Made by a program: the position numbers and the translations under genes
Part shown: positions 32,881 through 42,280 of the stretch, piece after piece
How positions within the stretch are numbered: the first letter of the stretch is position 1
Layout of the letters: every line of letters starts with the position of its first letter
Notes under the pieces: model-generated
Database searches by the model: none
Told to the model about the DNA's origin: nothing
What the model saw: the letters and a program-made list of their open reading frames with translations, nothing else
Assembly (NCBI GenBank): GCA_020622085.1
Contig: JAHRYM010000001.1
Span: 1,270,608 to 1,334,607, forward strand
Length of the DNA stretch: 64,000 bases
Origin: Paracoccaceae bacterium
GTDB lineage: Bacteria; Pseudomonadota; Alphaproteobacteria; Rhodobacterales; Rhodobacteraceae
Reading direction: 5' to 3'

Positions 32881-34048
32881 GGTTCTGTCCTTCCCGAAGT
32901 CCGGTCGGCGCCGCTGCATCGCTAACCGCGCCACGGAATTCGGACCGGAGGGCTTCGGTGCTGGCCCCAAGGCCAGGGACCGGCCCCGGCCGGAACGCGG
33001 CGTCGCGTCCGGCAGGACGTGGCATGGTCACGCACGCGCCATCGGCAAGCGCAACCTCGACCCGGCGCAGTGCCGGATGCGCGCCAAGATCGCGCACTTC
33101 GCTGTAGCGCCCCCAGGCGATACCAGCCGCCTCCAGCCGGGCGATTGCTTCGGCCGTGGTCAGCCGGGCAAAGACGGGCTCCAGCTCCCGGTCAAGCGCC
33201 AGCCGGTTGGAGACCCGCAAGGCATTGGAGGCAAAGTCGGGATGCGCGGCAAGCCCGGGGCGTTCGGCCACGACTTTGCAAAGCCGCGTCCATTCGGCAT
33301 TGGTCTGCGTGGCGACGATCACCGTGCCATCGGCGCAGGCGAAGGGGCGATAGGGATAGATCGAGGCATGCGACAACCCGAAGCGCCCGGTTTCCCGCCC
33401 CGCATGTTCGTAATGCAGAAGCGGCACCGCCATCCAGTCGGCCATTCCGTCGAACATGGCGATCTCGATCTGGCGCCCGCGCCCGGTCAGGCCGCGTTCG
33501 ATCAGCGATTCCAGCACGGCGGCATGGGCGTTCATGCCCGTGGCGATATCGGCGGCAGACACCCCGACCTTTGATGGTGTCTCTGGCGTGCCGGTGACGG
33601 CGCAAAGGCCGCTTTCGGCCTGGACCAGCATGTCATAGGCGCGCATCGGTGCGTAGGGGGTGTCCTGCCCGTAGCCGTTGATCGACACCGCGATCAGCCG
33701 GGGAAATCGTTCGACAATCACTTCGGGCGACAGGCCCATGCGCGTCAACGCACCGGGCACCAGATTCTGCACCAGCACATCGGCGCGTTCCAGCATCGCA
33801 TACAGAAGGTCCAGGTCCTCTTTGGCCTTCAGATCCAGCACCGCGCTTTCCTTGCCGCGGTTCAGCCAGGCGAAATAGGCCGAGGTGCCCTTGACCGTGG
33901 CATCGTAATGGCGGGCGGTCTCGCCGCCCTCGCGCTCGATCTTGATGACGCGGGCACCGGCATCCGCCAGCCGCACCGTGCAAAGCGGGGCCGCCACCGC
34001 CTGTTCTATGGCAACGACCAGAAGCCCCCGGAGCGGCCCGTCACACAT
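32870..34048 (-). CDS. CaiB/BaiF family CoA-transferase
   Basis: A 392-residue class III CoA-transferase. The opening LRGLLVVAIEQAVAAPLCTVRLADAGARVIKIE is typical. The catalytic Asp is probably that of SAADIATGMNAHAAVLESL. I chose the ATG at 34046-34048, where the family start falls and which overlaps the flavoprotein stop by eight bases. It would load CoA from a donor such as succinyl-CoA onto a carboxylic acid, supplying the acyl-CoA dehydrogenase and the dehydratase next to it. Confidence 0.88.
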   Translation of the reverse strand: MCDGPLRGLLVVAIEQAVAAPLCTVRLADAGARVIKIEREGGETARHYDATVKGTSAYFAWLNRGKESAVLDLKAKEDLDLLYAMLERADVLVQNLVPGALTRMGLSPEVIVERFPRLIAVSINGYGQDTPYAPMRAYDMLVQAESGLCAVTGTPETPSKVGVSAADIATGMNAHAAVLESLIERGLTGRGRQIEIAMFDGMADWMAVPLLHYEHAGRETGRFGLSHASIYPYRPFACADGTVIVATQTNAEWTRLCKVVAERPGLAAHPDFASNALRVSNRLALDRELEPVFARLTTAEAIARLEAAGIAWGRYSEVRDLGAHPALRRVEVALADGACVTMPRPAGRDAAFRPGPVPGLGASTEALRSEFRGAVSDAAAPTGLREGQNHDR

Positions 34049-34781
34049 TGCGCTGCTGCCCCGAGCGGGCAAGCACGCCGGGGCGCAGCCGCTCGTTCGG
34101 CCCGTAATCCTCGGCCGGGTGGAAGAACAGGCGCGGGGTCTCGTTGACCGCCTCCAGCCGTTGCCGCCACCCGTCAAGCTGGCGGTTGCGCATCGCTTCG
34201 TTCTCGCGGGCGGGCATGAAGGCGACATAGGGCGGCAGCACGTCGAACCCGGTATAGCGCAGCAGCCCGTTGTGGATCGGCCAGAGCACGGTCAGGATGT
34301 CGCCGTCGATCCCGTCCGGCGCATAGGTGTCGGACGAGGTGCCGGTGGTTGCGGCGATGACGGCCAATTTGCCCCTGAACATGCCGGTGTCGTATTTGCG
34401 CCCCGGCAGATAGGCGAAGCCGCGCGCAAAGACCCGGTCGGCCCAACCCTTCAGGATCGCCGGCATGCTGAACCACCAGACCGGGAACTGAAAGATCACG
34501 AAGTCGGCCCGGGTCAGCTTGGCCTGTTCCCCGGCGATATCGGCGGCAATCGTGCCGCGCTCCATCGCCACGGACTGTTCGCGCGCAAGGCTGAAGCGGT
34601 CGGTCTGCGAATGCGGCCCGTCAATGTCGGCAGGCCCCGCGACGGGATTCCAGCCCATCGCGTAAAGGTCCGAAACCTTGACCGAATGGCCCCGGGCGGT
34701 CAGGGTTTCGACTGCAAGATCCTTCATCGCGCCGTTGAAGGATGTGGGCTCGGGATGGGCATAGACGATCAGGACATTCAT
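34041..34781 (-). CDS. NAD(P)H:quinone oxidoreductase-like flavoprotein (flavodoxin fold)
   Basis: A 246-residue flavodoxin-fold protein of the NQO/MdaB/KefF group. Key segments are MNVLIVYAHPEPTSFNGAM (FMN/FAD phosphate loop), VIFQFPVWWFSMPAILKGW (quinone reductase core) and TTGTSSDTY. It may reoxidise or reduce a quinone-like or aromatic intermediate. It lies 9 bp after the acyl-CoA dehydrogenase stop and overlaps the CoA-transferase gene. Confidence 0.85.
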   Translation of the reverse strand: MNVLIVYAHPEPTSFNGAMKDLAVETLTARGHSVKVSDLYAMGWNPVAGPADIDGPHSQTDRFSLAREQSVAMERGTIAADIAGEQAKLTRADFVIFQFPVWWFSMPAILKGWADRVFARGFAYLPGRKYDTGMFRGKLAVIAATTGTSSDTYAPDGIDGDILTVLWPIHNGLLRYTGFDVLPPYVAFMPARENEAMRNRQLDGWRQRLEAVNETPRLFFHPAEDYGPNERLRPGVLARSGQQRNV

Positions 34782-34789
34782 GGCGGCTC

Positions 34790-35950
34790 TCAATAGGAGC
34801 GGGGCAGGCCGAGCACATGCTCGGCCAGATAGGACAGGATCAGGTTGGTCGAGATCGGCGCCACCTGATAGAGGCGGGTTTCGCGGAACTTGCGCTCGAT
34901 ATCGTATTCCTCGGCAAAGCCGAAGCCGCCATGGGTCTGCACCGCGGCATTGGCCGCCTCGAAACTGGCGTCGGCGGCCAGCATCTTGGCCATGTTCGCC
35001 TCGGCGCCCGGGTTCTGCCCGGCCTCATATAGCCGCAGCGCCTCGCGCACCATCAACTCGGCGGCGCGCATGTTGGCATAGGCCCTGGCAATCGGAAACT
35101 GGATGCCCTGGTTCTGGCCGATGGCGCGGCCGAAAACGTGACGGTCCTTCGCGTAACCAACAGCCTTGTCGATGAACCACTTCGCATCGCCTACGCATTC
35201 CGAGGCGATCAGGATGCGTTCGGCGTTCATCCCCGAAAGGATGTAGCGGAAACCCTTGCCCTCTTCGCCGATCAGGTTCTCGGCCGGAACGCGCAGGTCG
35301 TCGAAGAACACTTCGGTGGTGGCATGGTTCATCATGGTGCGGATCGGGCGGATCGTCAGCCCTTTGCCCAGGGCTTCGCGCATGTCGACCAGCAGGACCG
35401 ACAGGCCATCGGTCTTCTTCATCCCTTCGGAGAGGGGCGTCGTGCGGGCAAGACACAGCATCAGGTCGGAATGTTCCGCCCGGCTGGTCCAGATCTTTTG
35501 CCCGTTGATGACATAGTGGTTGCCCTCCAGCCGGGCGGTGGTCTTCAGCGCGCCGGTGTCGGTGCCGCTCGTGGGCTCGGTCACGCCGAAGGCCTGCAGG
35601 CGGAGCGCACCGCTGGCGATGGCCGGCAGGTATTGCCGCTTCTGCGCGTCCGATCCGTGGCGCAGCAGGGTGCCCATCGTATACATCTGCGCATGGCAGG
35701 CGCCGCCATTGCAGCCCGCGCGCTGCATTTCCTCAAGCACGGCGGCTGCGGCCGAAAGCGGCAGGCCGGAGCCGCCGTATCCTTCGGGGATCAGCACCGA
35801 AAGCCAGCCCGCCTTGGTCAGGGCATCGACGAATTCCTGCGGATAGGCCATCGTGCGATCAAGCTTGCGCCAGTATTCGCCCGGAAACCTCGCGCAAAGC
35901 TTCGCCACCGCCTCGCGGATTTCGGGATAGGTTTCGGTCGCGTCGCTCAT
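34790..35950 (-). CDS. acyl-CoA dehydrogenase
   Basis: A 386-residue FAD-dependent acyl-CoA dehydrogenase. Motifs are FGVTEPTSGTDT (FAD/substrate segment), INGQKIWTSRAEHSD, the QNQGIQFPIA helix and QTHGGFGFAEEYDIERKFRETRL at the C-terminus. The usual catalytic base cannot be assigned with certainty from sequence alone. It is the first gene of the minus-strand acyl-CoA operon, 134 bp downstream of the LysR gene. Confidence 0.9.
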   Translation of the reverse strand: MSDATETYPEIREAVAKLCARFPGEYWRKLDRTMAYPQEFVDALTKAGWLSVLIPEGYGGSGLPLSAAAAVLEEMQRAGCNGGACHAQMYTMGTLLRHGSDAQKRQYLPAIASGALRLQAFGVTEPTSGTDTGALKTTARLEGNHYVINGQKIWTSRAEHSDLMLCLARTTPLSEGMKKTDGLSVLLVDMREALGKGLTIRPIRTMMNHATTEVFFDDLRVPAENLIGEEGKGFRYILSGMNAERILIASECVGDAKWFIDKAVGYAKDRHVFGRAIGQNQGIQFPIARAYANMRAAELMVREALRLYEAGQNPGAEANMAKMLAADASFEAANAAVQTHGGFGFAEEYDIERKFRETRLYQVAPISTNLILSYLAEHVLGLPRSY

Positions 35951-36084
35951 GCGGGCATCTCCTCGGGACTTGTCCCTTGCTTGTCACAGCCAAGTCATGC
36001 CGACAACGACAAGAAGGATAGATCAGATATGCCGCGTTTCTATATCTTGCGCGGTCAGACGCCACGACGACGGCCGGACCCCCG

Positions 36085-37035
36085 TCAGCGCGAGGCCGCT
36101 TCCGTGGCAGCGGCAGGAAGCCGCCCCGGCCAGACCCCTTGTTCCACCATCAGTTTTACATTGGACGCGATCACCTGGCCTGCAAAACGGGCGAGGCGTG
36201 GCACCGGCCGGTCCGTCGGATAGGACATCACGAGCCGCCGCATCGGCACCGGATTGCGCAGCGGCGCGGCGCAAAGCTGCCCCGTCGCCAGATCCTTGTG
36301 GATCGGCGCCAGCGGCAGGATCGTGGATCCGTGCCCGCTTCTGACCAGGGACTTCAGCGTGGCATAACTGTCGGCCTCGACGGGGACACGCAACGCGAAA
36401 CCGCAGTCGTCGGCGCATTTGTCCAGGATGGCGCGGAGGCCATGGCCATGACTGGGCAGCAGCAGCCGCTGCCCCTCAAGATCGCGGAAATTCACCGGCA
36501 CATCCTGTGAAAGACCCGCCCCCGGCGGGCCGATCAGGAACAGCACCTCTTCCAGAAGCGGCTGCGCCCGCAATGTGCGCGCCGACTTGGGGTCATAAAG
36601 GATCGCGGCGTCGATCTCGCTGCGGTGCATCCAGTCCAGCAGATACCCGGAATAGGCGCTGACGATGCGCAGCGTGGCGTCCGGGTGGCTGCTGCGGAAC
36701 GCGGCAACCAGCGGTTCAGACAGGATGTCGGCCACCGTGGGCGGCAGGCCGATCGAAACATGGCCCCGGAGCGGCGCGTCCCCATCCGAAACCGAGGCGC
36801 GGATTTCCTCAAGTTCGGACATGACGCGCAAGGCATGGCGCAACACGTCCTGCCCCGGATCGGTGATGATCATCCCACGCCCGTGACGGTCGAACAGCCG
36901 CGCGCCCAGCTCTTCCTCCAGCAGGCGGATCTGCCGGGAAAGTGCGGGCTGCGCGATATGCAGGCGGTCGGCCGCCTTCGACAGGCTGCCCAGTTCGGCG
37001 ACGTGAATCAGGGTGCGAAGCTGCGAGAATTCCAT
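36085..37035 (-). CDS. LysR family transcriptional regulator
   Basis: A 316-residue LysR regulator. The N-terminal helix-turn-helix is LRTLIHVAELGSLSKAADRL and AQPALSRQIRLLEEELG (residues 6-44). The substrate-binding domain runs from about 90 to 300. It diverges from the TPP-enzyme operon starting at 37136 and precedes the acyl-CoA operon on its own strand, so it could regulate either or both. An ATAG-N7-CTAT box lies 5 bp upstream of its start. Confidence 0.92.
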   Translation of the reverse strand: MEFSQLRTLIHVAELGSLSKAADRLHIAQPALSRQIRLLEEELGARLFDRHGRGMIITDPGQDVLRHALRVMSELEEIRASVSDGDAPLRGHVSIGLPPTVADILSEPLVAAFRSSHPDATLRIVSAYSGYLLDWMHRSEIDAAILYDPKSARTLRAQPLLEEVLFLIGPPGAGLSQDVPVNFRDLEGQRLLLPSHGHGLRAILDKCADDCGFALRVPVEADSYATLKSLVRSGHGSTILPLAPIHKDLATGQLCAAPLRNPVPMRRLVMSYPTDRPVPRLARFAGQVIASNVKLMVEQGVWPGRLPAAATEAASR

Positions 37036-37039
37036 TGCT

Positions 37040-37054
37040 ATAGAATATCGCTAT
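37040..37054. promoter_or_regulatory. LysR-type box
   Basis: ATAGAATATCGCTAT is an ATAG-N7-CTAT inverted repeat with the T-N11-A form typical of LysR sites. It lies between the LysR start and the divergent TPP operon, about 82-96 bp ahead of the ATG at 37136. Confidence 0.55.
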
Positions 37055-37135
37055 ATCTGTTCGCTAAAAAGGGTCGATGTTGCGGGTTTCCGGCAAGGCT
37101 ATAGCTTGGAAAACCAGACGTGCCGGGAGACCGAA

Positions 37136-37690
37136 ATGACTGTCGCAGAAGCTATCCCCACGGGACAGAAAGCCCGTGACCCGGCCAATGATTGGCCGCT
37201 TGAACTTTATGATGTGCTCAAGGCCGCCGGCATTCGCCAGATGTCCTATGTGCCCGATGCCGGCCATTCGACGCTGATCCGGCTGTTCGGTGAGGACAGG
37301 GATGTGACCACCAACGTCCTGACCACCGAGGAAGAGGGTATCGCCATTGCGACCGGCGCCTGGCTGGGCGGCGAGCGGTCGGTCGTCCTGATGCAATCCT
37401 CGGGCGTCGGGAACTGCATCAACATGCTGTCCCTGCCGGTCCAGACCCGCACGCCGCTTTTGATGCTGGTGACGATGCGCGGCGAATGGGCCGAATTCAA
37501 CCCGTGGCAGGTGCCGATGGGGCAGGCGACCGAGGCATCGCTCAGGGCCATCGGCGTGACCGTGCTGCGTGCCGAGACGGGGGAAGACCTGATTGATGTG
37601 GTGGCCCAGGCGGCGGGCATGGCCTTCGACGCGGATCAGCAGATCGCGGTGCTGATCGGCCAGCGCCTGCTTGGCAAGAAGAAATGGTGA
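37136..37690 (+). CDS. TPP-dependent decarboxylase, alpha (PYR-domain) subunit
   Basis: A 184-residue thiamine-pyrophosphate-enzyme N-terminal domain, as in the alpha subunit of sulfopyruvate decarboxylase or the first half of phosphonopyruvate decarboxylase. TTEEEGIAIATGAWLGG carries the Glu that activates the TPP aminopyrimidine, and SSGVGNCINML is the family's conserved stretch. The start at 37136 follows GGGAGA. It overlaps the beta-subunit gene by seven bases. The substrate is probably a 2-oxo acid but is not sulfopyruvate by any evidence here. Confidence 0.87.
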   Translation: MTVAEAIPTGQKARDPANDWPLELYDVLKAAGIRQMSYVPDAGHSTLIRLFGEDRDVTTNVLTTEEEGIAIATGAWLGGERSVVLMQSSGVGNCINMLSLPVQTRTPLLMLVTMRGEWAEFNPWQVPMGQATEASLRAIGVTVLRAETGEDLIDVVAQAAGMAFDADQQIAVLIGQRLLGKKKW

Positions 37691-38283
37691 GCGTGATGGC
37701 CCTTCCGACGATGGATCGCCGTGCGGCGGCAAGCAAGCTTCTGGCAGCGCGGGACGGCGCATTGGTGGTGACCGGTCTCGGGTCGCCCAGCTATGACGTT
37801 CATGCCGCGGGCGACGTGGAGAACAACTACTACCTTTGGGGTGCCATGGGGGGTGCTGCGCTGACCGGCCTTGGCCTTGCGCAGGCGCAGCGCGGCAAGC
37901 GGGTGATGGTGATCACCGGCGATGGCGAGATGCTGATGGCCTTCGGGGCGCTGGCGACCATTTCGGTGGCCAGGCCCACGAACCTTGACATCATCGTGCT
38001 GGACAACCAGCACTTCGGCGAAACCGGGATGCAGCCCAGCCATACCGACCGCGGCATCGCCTTCGACAAGATCGCCGCGGCGGCCGGTTTTGCGGAAACC
38101 GCCGAGTTGCGCAGTCTCGAGGAGGTGGATGCCCTCGTCGCCCGCCTGCGCACACCCGCCGCCGGTCCGCGCCTTTTTGTGCTGAAGATCAAGGCCGAGA
38201 ACCTGCCGCGTTCACTGCCGCCGCGCGACGCCACCTTCATCAAGAACCGTTTCCGGGCGCATCTCGGGCTTGAAACCTGCTGA
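37684..38283 (+). CDS. TPP-dependent decarboxylase, beta (PP-domain) subunit
   Basis: A 199-residue TPP-binding domain. The diphosphate/Mg motif is GDGEMLMAFGALATI (GDG at residues 79-81), followed by LDIIVLDNQHFGETG. YYLWGAMGGAALTGLGLAQA is the family segment ahead of it. An alternative start at 37696 is possible. With the preceding gene it forms a split decarboxylase whose aldehyde product would suit the aldehyde dehydrogenase at 38371. Confidence 0.87.
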   Translation: MVSVMALPTMDRRAAASKLLAARDGALVVTGLGSPSYDVHAAGDVENNYYLWGAMGGAALTGLGLAQAQRGKRVMVITGDGEMLMAFGALATISVARPTNLDIIVLDNQHFGETGMQPSHTDRGIAFDKIAAAAGFAETAELRSLEEVDALVARLRTPAAGPRLFVLKIKAENLPRSLPPRDATFIKNRFRAHLGLETC

Positions 38284-38370
38284 GAGGGGCCTGGGAGAGG
38301 GCAGGCGGCTGCCGTTTCCCTTCCCGGAATTTCGCAACTGCGGCGGGACAGACCGTCCATCGGAGGCGTC

Positions 38371-39849
38371 ATGCAACTTCAACAATTCCAGAACACGGTC
38401 GGCGGGCAGGTTCAGCCGGCCCGCAACACGTTTGAATCCTTCGATCCCTTTACCGGCAAGCCCTGGGCGCTGATCCCTCTTGACGGCCCAATCGAGGTGG
38501 AAGCCGCCGTCGCCGCCGCCAAGGCCGCGTTCCGGTCCCCGGAATGGGCCGGCCTGACCGCCACCGCGCGCGGCAAGCTGCTGCTGCGGCTGGCCGATCT
38601 GATCACCGAAAACGCCGACCGTCTGGCCGCGCTGGAAACGCGCGACAACGGCAAGCTGATCGCCGAGATGTCGGCCCAGTTGCGCTATATCCCGGAATGG
38701 TTCCGCTATTTCGGCGGGCTCGCCGACAAGATCGAGGGCGCGGTCCTGCCGATCGACAAGCCGGGCATGTTTGCCTTTACCCGGCATGAACCGCTTGGCG
38801 TGGTTGCGGCGATCGTGCCGTGGAACTCGCCGCTGATGCTGCTGACGTGGAAGCTGGCGCCGCTGCTCGCTGCCGGCAACACCGTGGTCATCAAGCCGTC
38901 GGAACACACCTCTGCCTCGGCGCTGGAATTCGTGAAGCTGTTTGAATATGCGGGCTTCCCGCCCGGCGTCGTCAATACCGTGACCGGGATGCCGGTCGAG
39001 GTGGGCGTGCCGCTGGTCAATCACCCCGACGTGGCCAAGATCGCCTTTACCGGCGGCGAGCCGGGCGGGATCGCCGTCTATCGCGCGGCGGCCGAGGGGC
39101 TGAAGACCGTCACCCTGGAGCTGGGTGGCAAATCCGCCAATATCGTCTTCGCCGATGCCAATATCGGCAATGCGGTGAACGGCGCGATCTCGGGCATCTT
39201 CGCGGCCTCGGGCCAGACCTGCATCGCGGGTTCGCGGCTTCTGGTGCAGCGTTCGGTCCACGATCAGGTGGTCGAGGGGGTGGTGAAGCTGGCCGGAACG
39301 GCGCGCTTGGGCAATCCGGCGGACATGGCCACCCAGGTCGGCCCGATCACCACGCAGGCGCAAAGGGCCAAGGTGCTGTCCTATCTTGACATCGCGCGTG
39401 GCGAAGGCGCCGAGGCGGTGCTGGGCGGCAAGGCCCCCGAGGATGCAGGCCTGCGCGACGGCTGGTTCGTGGAGCCCACGATCTTTACCGGCGTGAGCAA
39501 CCAGATGCGCATCGCGCGGGAAGAGGTCTTCGGCCCGATCCTCTCGATCATCCCCTTCGACACCGAGGAAGAGGCCATCGCCATCGCCAATGACAGCCCC
39601 TATGGGCTGGCCGCCGGTCTCTGGACCGGGGATATGGGGCGTGCCCTGCGCGGCAGTGCCGCGCTTGAAGCGGGGACGGTCTGGGTCAATTCCTATCGCG
39701 CGGTCAGCTACATGGCGCCCTTCGGCGGTTACAAGCGCAGCGGGGTCGGGCGCGAAAGCGGACAAGAGGCCGTCAACGCCTATCTTCAGACCAAGACTGT
39801 CTGGATCGATACTGCGGGCACGGTTGCCAATCCCTTCGTGATCCGCTGA
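38371..39849 (+). CDS. aldehyde dehydrogenase family protein
   Basis: A 492-residue aldehyde dehydrogenase. Motifs are VPWNSPLMLLTWKLAPLLAAG, FTGGEPGG, ELGGKSANIV (general-base Glu) and GQTCIAGSRLL (catalytic Cys). It is preceded by GGAGGCGTC. It is the third gene of the operon and could oxidise the aldehyde made by the TPP decarboxylase. It is not closely similar to the aldehyde dehydrogenase at 13287. Confidence 0.9.
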   Translation: MQLQQFQNTVGGQVQPARNTFESFDPFTGKPWALIPLDGPIEVEAAVAAAKAAFRSPEWAGLTATARGKLLLRLADLITENADRLAALETRDNGKLIAEMSAQLRYIPEWFRYFGGLADKIEGAVLPIDKPGMFAFTRHEPLGVVAAIVPWNSPLMLLTWKLAPLLAAGNTVVIKPSEHTSASALEFVKLFEYAGFPPGVVNTVTGMPVEVGVPLVNHPDVAKIAFTGGEPGGIAVYRAAAEGLKTVTLELGGKSANIVFADANIGNAVNGAISGIFAASGQTCIAGSRLLVQRSVHDQVVEGVVKLAGTARLGNPADMATQVGPITTQAQRAKVLSYLDIARGEGAEAVLGGKAPEDAGLRDGWFVEPTIFTGVSNQMRIAREEVFGPILSIIPFDTEEEAIAIANDSPYGLAAGLWTGDMGRALRGSAALEAGTVWVNSYRAVSYMAPFGGYKRSGVGRESGQEAVNAYLQTKTVWIDTAGTVANPFVIR

Positions 39850-39856
39850 GGCCGCG

Positions 39857-41032
39857 ATGTCGGATACTGCAACGGCAAGGGTGGTTGTCGTCGGCGGTGC
39901 GATCATGGGCAGCTTCGTCGCCTGGTCGCTGCGCCGCGAGGGGTTCGCCGGTGAGATCACCGTGGTCGAGAAGGACCAGACCTACCAGTTCTGTTCGACT
40001 GCGCGGTCTGCCGCATCCATCCGCACGCAGTTCGGCACGCCGATCAACATTCACATGAGCCTTTACGGGGTCGATTTCTTCCGCCGGATCAGGGAAACCT
40101 TCGGCGCTTCGGCCGATATCGGCTATGTCGAGAACGGCTACCTGATCCTTGGCGGGCCGGACACCGCCAAGGCCCGCCGCGCCGCCGTCGACATGCAGCG
40201 GGCCGAGGGCGCGGATGTGATCGCCCTGACCCCCGACGAGATCGCCGCGCGCTTTCCGTATCTGTCGGTCGAGGATCTGGGCATCGGCACCTTCGGCCAG
40301 ACCGGAGAGGGTTGGTTCGACGCCTGGTCGCTTCTGTCGCTGGTGCGCGGTGCGGCCAGGGATCATGGCGTGCGCTATGTCACCGCCGAAGCCGAAGGGT
40401 TCAATCTGGCGGGCGGGCAGGTGCGGGCAGTCCGGCTGGCGGGGGGCGAAACCCTGCCCTGTGACTGGTGCATCATGGCGGCCGGTGCGGCGTCTGGACG
40501 GCTGATCGAAGCACTGGGGCAGCCGCTGCCGGTCACGCCGCGCAAGCGCTCGGTGTTTTCCTTTCGCGCGCCCCTGAAGGCTGCGAATTTCCCGATGCTG
40601 TTTGATTCCTCTGGCGCATGGGTCCGCCCCGAGGGTGAAGGTTTCATCGGCGGCATCCAGCCGCCTGCCGATCGCGACCCGGATGCGACGGATGATTACG
40701 AGCCCCATCACGACCTGATGGAAGAGGTGTTCTGGCCGGCGATTGCAGCGCGGATCCCGGCGCTGGAACAACTGCGGCTGGACCGTGCCTGGGCCGGGCA
40801 TTACGAGGTCAACGCCCTGGATCACAACGGCATCCTTGGCCCGCATGACCAGATCGCCAACCTGATCTTCGCCACCGGATTTTCGGGCCACGGCGTCATG
40901 CATGCCCCGGCAGCGGGCCGCGGCGTGGCGGAACTGATCCTGCACGGGCACTATACCAGCCTCGACATGTCGGCCCTGGGCTATCACCGGATTCGCGCGT
41001 GCGAACCCATGCATGAAAGCATCGTTTACTGA
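39857..41032 (+). CDS. FAD-dependent oxidoreductase (DadA/sarcosine-oxidase-like)
   Basis: A 391-residue DAO-superfamily flavoprotein. The FAD motif is VVVVGGAIMGSFVAWSLRREG, and the conserved C-terminal segment is FATGFSGHGVMHAPAAGRGVAEL. TARSAASIRTQFG near residue 50 resembles the FAD-contacting loop of sarcosine- and dimethylglycine-type oxidases. It is 7 bp after the aldehyde dehydrogenase. It probably oxidises an amine or hydroxy acid in the operon's pathway. Confidence 0.85.
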   Translation: MSDTATARVVVVGGAIMGSFVAWSLRREGFAGEITVVEKDQTYQFCSTARSAASIRTQFGTPINIHMSLYGVDFFRRIRETFGASADIGYVENGYLILGGPDTAKARRAAVDMQRAEGADVIALTPDEIAARFPYLSVEDLGIGTFGQTGEGWFDAWSLLSLVRGAARDHGVRYVTAEAEGFNLAGGQVRAVRLAGGETLPCDWCIMAAGAASGRLIEALGQPLPVTPRKRSVFSFRAPLKAANFPMLFDSSGAWVRPEGEGFIGGIQPPADRDPDATDDYEPHHDLMEEVFWPAIAARIPALEQLRLDRAWAGHYEVNALDHNGILGPHDQIANLIFATGFSGHGVMHAPAAGRGVAELILHGHYTSLDMSALGYHRIRACEPMHESIVY

Positions 41033-41043
41033 AGGAGAAGACC

Positions 41044-41817
41044 ATGAGGTTCGCAGGAAAAGTCGCCGTCATCACCGGCGCGGCCCAGGGCATCGGCCGG
41101 GCCAGTGCCGAAAGGTTCCTTTCCGAAGGGGCGAAGGTCGTTCTTGCCGATAACGACGCGGCGCGGCTGAAGGCAACGGCGGCCGAGATCGGCACGCCGG
41201 AAACCGTGCTGGCGGTGGTGACGGATGTGGCGAAGAAGGCCGATGTGGATGCGCTGATCGCCAAGGCGGTTGCGAAATTCGGCCGGATCGACATCTTGCT
41301 GAACAACGCCGGAATCTGCCCGGTGGCCGATTTCCTCGACTTCACCGAAGAACAGTTCGATCGCACGCTGGCCGTGAACCTGCGTGGCGCCTTCTTCGGC
41401 ACCCAGGCCGCCGGGCGGCAGATGATCGCCCAAGGCGGCGGCGGGGTCATCATCAACATGTCCTCGATCAACTCGGGCCTCGCCAATCCGGCCTGCGCGC
41501 CCTATGCGATTTCAAAAGGCGGCATGAACCAGGTGACCTCGACCGCGGCAGTCGCCTTCGCGCCCCACGGGATCCGGGTTTGTGGCGTTGGCCCCGGCAC
41601 CATCGCGACCGAGATCATCAAGGGCGCCTTCACCGAACGTGCCGGCATGAATGCGATCCTGGCCCGCACGCCGCTGGGCCGCCTGGGCGAGCCGGAGGAA
41701 ATCGCCGGGGTCGTGGCCTTCCTTGCATCGGACGATGCGTCCTATATCACTGGCGAGACGATCTACCCCGATGGCGGGCGCCGGATCCTGAACTACACCG
41801 TTCCGGTCAGGGAGTGA
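41044..41817 (+). CDS. short-chain dehydrogenase/reductase
   Basis: A 257-residue classical SDR. It has TGAAQGIG, LLNNAG, NMSS (catalytic Ser), YAISK (Tyr, Lys) and a closing YPDGGRR. It follows AAGGAGAAG, 11 bp after the FAD oxidoreductase. It would interconvert a hydroxyl and a keto group on a pathway intermediate. Confidence 0.9.
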   Translation: MRFAGKVAVITGAAQGIGRASAERFLSEGAKVVLADNDAARLKATAAEIGTPETVLAVVTDVAKKADVDALIAKAVAKFGRIDILLNNAGICPVADFLDFTEEQFDRTLAVNLRGAFFGTQAAGRQMIAQGGGGVIINMSSINSGLANPACAPYAISKGGMNQVTSTAAVAFAPHGIRVCGVGPGTIATEIIKGAFTERAGMNAILARTPLGRLGEPEEIAGVVAFLASDDASYITGETIYPDGGRRILNYTVPVRE

Positions 41818-41822
41818 GCCTG

Positions 41823-42266
41823 ATGAACAAGGCTTTCGAGAAGCTGCACCACGTCTGCATCGTCGTCCACGACATCGACAAGACGCAGGCCTATTACGAA
41901 TCCATCGGCATCGGCCCCTGGATCGCCTATCCGCCGCTTGCCGAATACGAGGAACTCGAGGTTCCCAGCCGCGACGGGTTCATGGCGATGCAATACCGGG
42001 TCTGCAATCTGCCGAACATCCAGTTGCAGCTTTGCCAGCCCGACCACAATCCTTCCCCGCAGCGCCTGCATCTGGACGCCAAGGGCGAAGGCGTCTTCCA
42101 CCTGGGGTTCGAGGTTCCCGACGCCGACGCGGCAGAAGCGGGCACCGGGCTGCCCGTCAAGATGCGGGGACGGCGTGCGAACCGGACCGGCTTCACCTAT
42201 TACAACACCGAAGACGGCGCGGGCGTCGTGCTGCTGACCCGTGCGACAAACAACCCGGGCACCTGA
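41823..42266 (+). CDS. VOC (glyoxalase/dioxygenase) superfamily protein
   Basis: A 147-residue vicinal-oxygen-chelate protein opening with the metal-site pattern LHHVCIVVHDIDKTQAYYES (His near residue 9). A second His appears in VFHLGFEVPD and an acidic residue near the end in TEDGAGVVLL. This resembles methylmalonyl-CoA epimerase or glyoxalase-type members. The ATG at 41823 follows GGGAG. Its reaction is not predictable; isomerisation or ring chemistry on an intermediate is possible. Confidence 0.82.
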   Translation: MNKAFEKLHHVCIVVHDIDKTQAYYESIGIGPWIAYPPLAEYEELEVPSRDGFMAMQYRVCNLPNIQLQLCQPDHNPSPQRLHLDAKGEGVFHLGFEVPDADAAEAGTGLPVKMRGRRANRTGFTYYNTEDGAGVVLLTRATNNPGT

Positions 42267-42280
42267 CTGCGGAGAGCGAA

